Below, in pieces: positions 6,945-11,581 of a stretch of 11,581 nucleotides of DNA; position 1 is the first letter of the stretch, and each line of letters starts with the position of its first letter. Source of the stretch: Acidobacteriaceae bacterium (GTDB lineage Bacteria; Acidobacteriota; Terriglobia; Bryobacterales; Bryobacteraceae); contig JAFAZU010000466.1 in NCBI GenBank assembly GCA_019239585.1, positions 1 through 11,581 on the forward strand, read 5' to 3'. A model generated the notes under the pieces. It was not told the origin of the DNA. It saw only the letters and a list, made by a program, of their open reading frames with translations, and made no database searches. The position numbers were made by a program, and so were the translations under genes.

Positions 6945-7877
6945 ATGTCCGCCCTTGGCGTGACGGTCATTATCAATAACTACAATTACGGCCGATATCT
7001 CTCGCGAGCAATTGAAAGCGTGCTGGCACAGGACTATCCCGCGGTCGATATTTTGGTTGTTGACGATGGCTCAACAGACAACTCGCGGGACGTCATCGCC
7101 AGCTACGGTGAGAGAATCGGTTCGATCCTCAAGCCAAATGGCGGGCAGGCATCGGCTTTCAACTCTGGTTATCGCGCAAGTCGGGGCGAGTTCATATGTT
7201 TCCTCGATAGTGATGACTGGTTTTTGCCGACCAAGGCCCGGCGTGTCGCTGAAACATTCGCTGCTTTTCCCGGAGCCGAGTGGGTATTCCATCCGCTCGA
7301 GACCAACTTTCCAAATGGTACCGTTGAATGCAAGCCGTGGATGGGGACCGCCTTTGTCGACATACGTGAGCGGGCCATAACTCGCGGAAAGCTCAGCGTC
7401 CTGGCTCCTCCCACCTCGGGACTTTGCCTCGCGCGCAATCTGTTGAACAGGTTGTTGCCCATGCCCGAGAATATAAGGATCACCAGCGACAATTACTTGA
7501 AGTTCGGCGCGATGGCGCTCGCCCCGGGTGTGTACCTGGCCGAGGCCTTGGCGGCGCAGCGCATCCACTCCAGCAACGCTTACACATTGCGCGCCGATCG
7601 TCTTCCGCTGCAAGCGCGCATGCACCTGCTGATTGCGGAGGGGCTGAGTGAGCGCCATCCGCAATTGGCGCGTCTCGCCGACAAAGTGTTTGCCAAAGCT
7701 TTGGCGGATTATGTGGGTGCGCGTGAGCGAAACCCCAGCGACCGAGCTATCGTCTCGAAATATCTCGCCCAAGCTGGGTTCACGAGGGCGAGCAACATTC
7801 TAGCACGCGCAGGATACCATTATGCCAAAAATTACGTTTTTCGACGCGCGCAATCGCGAGCGAAAAACGAGGGGTGA
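6945..7877 (+). CDS. Glycosyltransferase family 2 (GT-A fold)
   Basis: A 310-residue cytoplasmic sugar transferase. VTVIINNYNYGRYLSRAIES (6-25) and ILVVDDGSTDNS (36-47) form the nucleotide-binding half, with DDGS at 40-43. GGQASAFNSGYRASRGEFIC (66-85) precedes the metal-binding FLDSDDW (86-92). ITSDNYLKFGA (179-189) holds the likely catalytic base Asp182, and RIHSSN (206-211) follows. The basic C-terminus (RRAQSRAK) could sit at the membrane. The start ATG at 6945 is well supported: AAGAGG at 6933-6938 lies six bases upstream, the clearest Shine-Dalgarno in this window. It is the last gene of the plus-strand methyltransferase/GT2/GT2 group and ends 26 bp from the convergent deacetylase. Donor and acceptor cannot be predicted; it is unlike its ExoM-like neighbour beyond the family fold. 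Confidence 0.9.
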   Translation: MSALGVTVIINNYNYGRYLSRAIESVLAQDYPAVDILVVDDGSTDNSRDVIASYGERIGSILKPNGGQASAFNSGYRASRGEFICFLDSDDWFLPTKARRVAETFAAFPGAEWVFHPLETNFPNGTVECKPWMGTAFVDIRERAITRGKLSVLAPPTSGLCLARNLLNRLLPMPENIRITSDNYLKFGAMALAPGVYLAEALAAQRIHSSNAYTLRADRLPLQARMHLLIAEGLSERHPQLARLADKVFAKALADYVGARERNPSDRAIVSKYLAQAGFTRASNILARAGYHYAKNYVFRRAQSRAKNEG

Positions 7878-7903
7878 CAAACATGAATGGCGCGTTTTCG
7901 GCA

Positions 7904-8689
7904 TCAAGCGGAGGCCTTGTCGCTTCCGCGATGTCCCCGAACATGCTCCGCTCCACCGAATGTTATTTTTTCGAGAGCATCACGCACGGTGAGCACCTCG
8001 ATTCCAAGCGCCAGGGCCCTGTCGAGGGCGTATTCAATCAGCCTGGGCGAGCATCCCCACTGCGTCGGGCGCTCTGAAACATCATGCGTGTAGAAAATAA
8101 GCCAGCCGGCCTTGTGAACAAGTTCACTCATGCAGGTGTCCAGGCGTGCACGGTCGATCGTCAAATCGTAAAGGCGGATCGCTTTGAGACAGGCGAGGTC
8201 CACCTTTCCTGCGTGAATGCCGGGCTGCGCACTCCTGCAGCTCGTGAACCGGCGCGCCAAAATTCTTTTGGCAGTCAAGTTCATCGACCCGAACGGGTAG
8301 GAGAAGCTCGTCAAAGTCCCTCCATGGCATTGCGAGAAAGCTGCCGCGCTCGCGCTCAACTCTTTGGTGAGGGCTGCGGGTCCGAGCTGAGGGACGCCAG
8401 TGTGAGTGAAAGTGTGGCACCCGATTTCATGACCGACCTTCAAAAGCTGCCCCACCTGCTCGTGCGATGCCATTTGCACGCCGCCGGAAAGGCGACCGAG
8501 CAGCGCCCCGGCCAGATAGAAAGTGCCGCGAGCATGCCGATCCTCTAGAATGGAGCCTCCGATCGTTGCTGCGCTTTCGGGGAAATCGTCGAAAGTGAAG
8601 CTTACAATTGGTACTCGGTTTCGCATCGGCACCATCCGCCGTGAAAATCTCGTCGCAAGCCAGCGATCGAGTTTGCCCTTCAACGACAT
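7904..8689 (-). CDS. Polysaccharide deacetylase (CE4/NodB homology domain), no signal peptide
   Basis: A 261-residue protein with the carbohydrate esterase 4 metal site. Motif 1 is TFDD (32-35), with the catalytic base and a metal-ligand Asp; motif 2 is HxxxH (His92 to His96, in HTFTH), supplying the other two ligands; motif 3 is the atypical SYPFG (130-134), where the usual Arg is absent; motif 5 is IFYTHDV (198-204) with His202 as probable catalytic acid. Members hydrolyse N- or O-acetyl groups from sugars. The N-terminus (MSLKGKLDRWLATRFSRR) is basic and amphipathic with no hydrophobic core, so I see no export signal; like NodB it probably acts in the cytoplasm, on a lipid-linked or free oligosaccharide. 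Start ATG 8689 has only a distant GGCGGA upstream; ATG 8635 is in frame. It converges on the GT2 gene and diverges from the next glycosyltransferase. Confidence 0.88.
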   Translation of the reverse strand: MSLKGKLDRWLATRFSRRMVPMRNRVPIVSFTFDDFPESAATIGGSILEDRHARGTFYLAGALLGRLSGGVQMASHEQVGQLLKVGHEIGCHTFTHTGVPQLGPAALTKELSASAAAFSQCHGGTLTSFSYPFGSMNLTAKRILARRFTSCRSAQPGIHAGKVDLACLKAIRLYDLTIDRARLDTCMSELVHKAGWLIFYTHDVSERPTQWGCSPRLIEYALDRALALGIEVLTVRDALEKITFGGAEHVRGHRGSDKASA

Positions 8690-8819
8690 TTCAAGGATTT
8701 CCGCCTGTTGTATCCACGGCCAGATCGCTTTGAGGGTTACAGGTTAATAGAATAAGGTTTGGCATGTGTACTCGATCGACTCCGACCTCCCTGAAACGTT
8801 CAACCGCTAGACCCCTTTG

Positions 8820-9857
8820 ATGTCATCACTGAAAGTCGGAAAGGTTCTCATTCTTCCGGACCATTCGAGCTATCGGGAAATGAGCACATATTTGAGGGAG
8901 CAGCTCGGCTACCGGTCCGTTTGCCTGGATTTTGGGGAGAGCTCGATCCGGAGCAAATGGGTGTTGATTCGGCAACTTCTTTTCGGCGCTCCCAAGCTGG
9001 CGGCTCGCCTGAAGAATTGCCGGCACATTGAGCAGTGCGTGATCATTGGCCACTTGGCTTTTGTCGCCAAGTGTTTACGCCTGGTGGGACTTGTTTCATT
9101 CGATCGTTCCTACTGCATTGCCTTTTTTCTACATTCGCACTTCTGGATCCGTGTGGCGCGGCTCCTGCTTTCCCTGGACAGCCACACCGACCATTATATC
9201 GTGTTCAGTACGGCAGAATTGGAATTTTACCAACGGACGCTCGGTCTGGATGCGAGCCGATTGCATTACATGCCCTATGGCCACTGGTCCGAGAATATTC
9301 CGGCAAGCCAAGATATGAAGGAGGAGTGCGAGCAGCTCGGCGAACTGGGCGAATTCTATTTCGCTGGAGGATATACCAATCGCGATTATGCCAGCCTCAT
9401 AGAATGTTTTCGTCATCTGCCGCAGCGCCTCGTTATAATTTGCTCGCATTTGAATTCGGACGTCCAGGACGACGTCCTGCCAGAGAACATCTTTGTCTTG
9501 CGGGACGTTCCGAGCGCGACCTTCGAGGCTTATGTGAAGGCCGCGAAAGCAGCAATCATTCCGCTGAAGCGCGACACGGGCGCATCAGGCCAGAGCGTGC
9601 TGCTGCGATTGATGCGAGATGCCAAGCCAATCGTCGTGACCAACAACGCGACGATCAGAGACTACGTAAGCGAGCACGACGGGGCGTATGTCATCGACGA
9701 CATACGCCGTGATCTACCCGATGTCATTTCAAAGATCGAGCGCCATCCAGATGAAGCGAGGCGCCGGGGCTTGCGGGCGCGACAACGTTATGTGGAGAAA
9801 TTTACGAGATCCGCCATGGAGAACGCGCTCAGTCGGATCCTTCACGGGGCACCGTGA
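8820..9857 (+). CDS. Glycosyltransferase, GT-B fold (GT4-like)
   Basis: A 345-residue probable sugar transferase. The first strand GKVLILPDHSSY (7-18) opens the acceptor domain, FLHSHFWIRVARLL (103-116) and HYIVFSTAELEFY (125-137) lie in its second half, and YMPYGHW (150-156) leads into the donor domain. FYFAGGYTNRDYASLIE (179-195) matches the GG/SGxxNRDY strand-loop of a GT-B subgroup, and IPLKRDTGASGQSVLLRLMR (247-266) followed by DAKPIVVTNNATIRDYV (267-283) is the nucleotide-sugar site, with SGQ in place of the usual EX7E. ATG 8820 is chosen; the TTG at 8817 directly before it is also in frame. No clear Shine-Dalgarno precedes it. It runs divergently from the deacetylase with 130 bp between them, so a promoter is expected there, though I could not pick one out with confidence. 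Confidence 0.82.
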   Translation: MSSLKVGKVLILPDHSSYREMSTYLREQLGYRSVCLDFGESSIRSKWVLIRQLLFGAPKLAARLKNCRHIEQCVIIGHLAFVAKCLRLVGLVSFDRSYCIAFFLHSHFWIRVARLLLSLDSHTDHYIVFSTAELEFYQRTLGLDASRLHYMPYGHWSENIPASQDMKEECEQLGELGEFYFAGGYTNRDYASLIECFRHLPQRLVIICSHLNSDVQDDVLPENIFVLRDVPSATFEAYVKAAKAAIIPLKRDTGASGQSVLLRLMRDAKPIVVTNNATIRDYVSEHDGAYVIDDIRRDLPDVISKIERHPDEARRRGLRARQRYVEKFTRSAMENALSRILHGAP

Positions 9858-10224
9858 GGAATTAGGATTAGATGGTCAGCGGGCCGGCCGCCACGGACGC
9901 CCAAACACATCCAAGCGATCGCGCGCACAGGGAACATGCAGTGTATTTTGTAAGGGATACGGTGGAAAATGGCGACCAGGTACAAAACCGCGGTTCTAGC
10001 GCGGCAGGTTCATCGGTTCGCGCATTGACCGGTCGGTTTGGAGAAGTCCGAATTCGCTCATACCCGTGTATTGCGGAACTAACTGAAACTTGGGCACCCG
10101 ACCGTAGATGCCCGGAAAAATCTAGACTGAGTGCGCGACGGACCCGCGCAATCAATTTGAGAAACTTCGCCCAATCGATGCCGAACCGGCCCGATCGCAG
10201 ACAACATTCGGAAAACGCAAAAAT
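9858..10224. other. 367-bp interval rich in GC palindromes, with one doubtful small ORF
   Basis: Between the glycosyltransferase and the second methyltransferase I see no recognised domain or RNA. Several perfect palindromes of 8 bp or more crowd the first half: GGCCGGCC (9882-9889), GCGATCGC (9915-9922), AACCGCGGTT (9986-9995) and GACCGGTC (10027-10034). No intrinsic terminator or convincing promoter was found. A small open frame covers the whole interval and is listed separately at low confidence. Confidence 0.4.
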
Positions 10225-10234
10225 ATGGACGTAA
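9872..10234 (+). CDS. Doubtful hypothetical small protein, 120 residues
   Basis: I do not recognise this protein. The frame opens 15 bases after the glycosyltransferase stop, with AGGA in GAGGAATTAGGATTAG just upstream of ATG 9872 (spacing only 4), and closes 10 bases inside the next methyltransferase gene, a geometry that fits translational coupling. Against it: no domain, no signal peptide or membrane segment, a polar Arg/Ser-rich composition, third-position GC of about one half by my hand count of its codons except in the first ten, and an equally long open frame on the opposite strand. It may be a genuine small linker gene, decayed sequence, or noncoding DNA that happens to be open. Confidence 0.25.
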   Translation: MVSGPAATDAQTHPSDRAHREHAVYFVRDTVENGDQVQNRGSSAAGSSVRALTGRFGEVRIRSYPCIAELTETWAPDRRCPEKSRLSARRTRAINLRNFAQSMPNRPDRRQHSENAKIWT

Positions 10235-10977
10235 AAGACCACAACCGAAAAGCTTACGACAGTAGGCGGGCAATAAGGGCGTATTCGTCGGCAGGCGGCC
10301 TCACCCTGCAGGAAGAGCTCTGTTTAGGGCTTGTTCCGAAAGCGCGACGACGTTCCGTTCTGGATATGGGCATCGGCGGTGGACGTACCTCGGAAGCGTT
10401 GTGCCGCGAATTTAGTGACTACGTTGGATTCGACTATTCGCCGTCTCAGGTTGAAATGGCCAAGCATGCTTTTCCCGCGCTCGACATTCGTTTAATGGAC
10501 GCAAGAGATTTCGAACTTAATCGACAATTCGACTGCTTATTCTTCTCCTTTAACGGCATTGACTGTGTACTCCCCCAGGACCGCGTTAAGATCCTTGAAC
10601 GCGTCGCATCTCACACGGCTAAGGGTGGTTATTTCATTTATTCAACACACAATCTTGCATTTAAGCGCGTGCAACCGTGGTTGAACAGGCTGTTAGTGGC
10701 AGAGATCGTTCATCCGTGGCGTTGGATGAATCTGTTGTCCAACAGATTGCGGAACTTTTGGAAGCAGCGTGACAACACGATGTCGGGCTGGGCCCTCGTG
10801 AATGATCCCGGTCTGCGCTTCGGTCTTCTTCTTGTGTACGTCGACATGGGAAAGGAACAGCAGTTGCTGAAACGGTATGGCTTCGAAACCGTTGCGATCA
10901 TTGGAAATGGGAAAAGACATTTTGTTTTTGACGCCGATGACGTTTGGGTCAATATCGTTGCCAGGAAAATCGAGTGA
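10225..10977 (+). CDS. Class I SAM-dependent methyltransferase (second)
   Basis: A 250-residue cytoplasmic enzyme. Motif I is VLDMGIGGGRTS (45-56), the acidic residue of motif II is Asp70 in VGFDYSPSQVEMAK (67-80), DARDF (92-96) contacts the adenine region, and FFSFNGIDCV (106-115) is motif IV, in the SFNGID form common to a methyltransferase subgroup. GGYFIYSTHNL (134-144) is the next strand. The C-terminal half (145-250) with PWRWMNLL and FGFETV-like elements would bind the acceptor, which is unknown. It shares only the fold with the methyltransferase at 4953, so the two probably modify different positions or substrates. No good Shine-Dalgarno lies close to ATG 10225; GGA is about 13 bases upstream. 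It follows the glycosyltransferase on the same strand and converges on the ligase/polymerase gene. Sugar or lipid-linked glycan methylation is an inference from context. Confidence 0.85.
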   Translation: MDVKDHNRKAYDSRRAIRAYSSAGGLTLQEELCLGLVPKARRRSVLDMGIGGGRTSEALCREFSDYVGFDYSPSQVEMAKHAFPALDIRLMDARDFELNRQFDCLFFSFNGIDCVLPQDRVKILERVASHTAKGGYFIYSTHNLAFKRVQPWLNRLLVAEIVHPWRWMNLLSNRLRNFWKQRDNTMSGWALVNDPGLRFGLLLVYVDMGKEQQLLKRYGFETVAIIGNGKRHFVFDADDVWVNIVARKIE

Positions 10978-11013
10978 AATTGTGAGTGGACCCCGCATGC
11001 TCTCCACGAAGGG

Positions 11014-11097
11014 ATCAACGACTGTCTCTATCCATATGGCGTTGCTGAATTGGAGCGTCGAACCTAGCGGCCAATTGAACATTGCTTAGTCGTTGAT
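11014..11097. repeat. Nested inverted repeats between convergent genes
   Basis: ATCAACGACT (11014-11023) and AGTCGTTGAT (11088-11097) are perfect 10-bp inverted arms. Inside them AATTGG (11048-11053) pairs with CCAATT (11071-11076), and the palindrome CCATATGG lies at 11032-11039. The element fills the gap between the convergent methyltransferase and ligase genes. There is no T-run on either strand, so a classical intrinsic terminator is not supported. One 10-bp repeat at such spacing is about what chance would give over the whole window. Confidence 0.35.
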
Positions 11098-11142
11098 TTG
11101 CACGAAGCAAGAGTTTTGGTTCGCTGTGGAAGTCTCGGTCTC

Positions 11143-11581
11143 CTACGGGGTGGCGTCTCGTCCCAAGGAATTCCTTCTCAACGCTAGAGATGCGGACGTC
11201 GTTAAATAAACAAGCATGAACCACACTTCCTGGCCGGGTCTGAATAACGACGACTCGGTAATGTTATATATGAGCACGCCAAAAAATACGTAAAGCGCGT
11301 ATTCCTTGTAGCCGGCGCTCGCCTCTTTTCCTGGAATTCGCATATAGCGGGTTAGGCGATTGAAGCTGACAGTCAAAAACACTAATAAGCAGGCGATTCC
11401 TACAAGACCAACTTGAGCGAGAATGTCCAAATAGCCGTTGTGCCCTTCGTTGGGCACCCAAGTCGCTCCCGTATATTCCACCAGAGATTCAACCTGGGGG
11501 CCTGTTTGCCAAAGCGCTCCATACCCGACTCCAAGCAGCGGCCTCTTTTCCGCGAGAAACCAAAGGAAACGCCAAATCTGA
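11143..11581 (-). CDS. O-antigen ligase / Wzy-ExoQ-like polymerase, C-terminal part (cut by the window edge)
   Basis: The last 145 residues of an integral membrane protein whose start lies beyond the right edge. The visible part reads RPLLGVGYGALW, then WVPNEGHNGYLDILAQVGLV: the GHN...L..GL.G pattern of the large periplasmic loop and following helix in Wzy_C/O-antigen ligase proteins. Two hydrophobic blocks follow, one from YLDILAQVGLVG through LVFLTVSF and another covering YALYVFFGVLIYNIT, ESSLF and VWFMLVYLTTSASLAL, giving about three membrane helices before a short basic tail. Such proteins join or transfer lipid-linked oligosaccharide units at the periplasmic face. In an EPS locus with an ExoM-like transferase, polymerisation in the manner of ExoQ is more likely than ligation to lipid A, but sequence alone does not separate the two. 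It converges on the second methyltransferase, 165 bp away. Confidence 0.87.
   Translation of the reverse strand, partial: QIWRFLWFLAEKRPLLGVGYGALWQTGPQVESLVEYTGATWVPNEGHNGYLDILAQVGLVGIACLLVFLTVSFNRLTRYMRIPGKEASAGYKEYALYVFFGVLIYNITESSLFRPGQEVWFMLVYLTTSASLALRRNSLGRDATP

Noticed and set aside
7071..7772. 233-residue open frame antisense to the second GT2
   Set aside because: It lies wholly opposite a gene with clear GT2 motifs and a good Shine-Dalgarno; the translated product shows no domain, so it is a shadow.
7861..7900. CGAAAA / TTTTCG inverted arms between the convergent GT2 and deacetylase, considered as a shared terminator
   Set aside because: The loop is over 20 bases, the stem short and A/T weak, and there is no proper T-run following a GC stem.
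9035..9712. 225-residue open frame overlapping the GT-B glycosyltransferase in another plus-strand frame
   Set aside because: Arg/Ala/Pro-rich product without domain character, fully inside a gene with recognisable donor-site motifs.
9915..9922. GCGATCGC, the cyanobacterial HIP1 octamer
   Set aside because: I noticed only this copy; HIP1 is meaningful only when highly repeated, and the gene content points to an alphaproteobacterium.
1..11581. Search for CRISPR, tRNA, rRNA, insertion sequences or defence/toxin genes
   Set aside because: No regular short repeat array, no cloverleaf-like or rRNA-like stretch, and no transposase, integrase, nuclease or toxin signature seen in any of the six frames.

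Overview
The window is part of a surface or exopolysaccharide (EPS) biosynthesis locus. The likely host is an alphaproteobacterium, plausibly a Hyphomicrobiales (Rhizobiales) member of the Bradyrhizobium type. The basis is the gene mix (an ExoM-like glucosyltransferase, a NodB-type deacetylase, an AlgD-like dehydrogenase, an O-antigen ligase/ExoQ-like polymerase) and a moderately high GC content read by eye. The genus is an inference; there is no rRNA or other taxonomic marker here.

Layout, left to right. (1) The 5' end of an AlgD-like nucleotide-sugar dehydrogenase, minus strand, cut by the left edge, lies downstream of a minus-strand GT4 glycosyltransferase. (2) A gap of several hundred bases separates these from a plus-strand APH/choline-kinase-fold phosphotransferase. 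(3) The phosphotransferase meets a minus-strand GT4-like glycosyltransferase tail to tail, with the two stop regions overlapping by 9 bp. (4) Divergently from that GT runs a plus-strand group: SAM methyltransferase, ExoM-like GT2, second GT2. (5) A minus-strand polysaccharide deacetylase converges on this group, then a plus-strand GT-B glycosyltransferase follows. (6) A 367-bp stretch with one doubtful small ORF leads to a second SAM methyltransferase. (7) The C-terminal part of an O-antigen ligase/polymerase membrane protein, minus strand, is cut by the right edge.

How the genes may work together: the dehydrogenase would supply a nucleotide-linked uronic acid. Five glycosyltransferases (three GT-B, two GT-A) would assemble a lipid-linked oligosaccharide repeat unit at the inner face of the cytoplasmic membrane. 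The deacetylase, the two methyltransferases and the kinase-fold protein would decorate or cap the sugar, and the ligase/polymerase would polymerise or transfer it on the periplasmic side. Initiating transferase, flippase (Wzx) and chain-length/export proteins are not in the window and may lie outside it.

The strand changes six times within about 11 kb, which suggests a locus built by gene-by-gene insertion rather than one operon. The most unusual component is the free-standing kinase-fold protein with intact catalytic residues. I saw no tRNA, rRNA, CRISPR array, insertion sequence or transposase.
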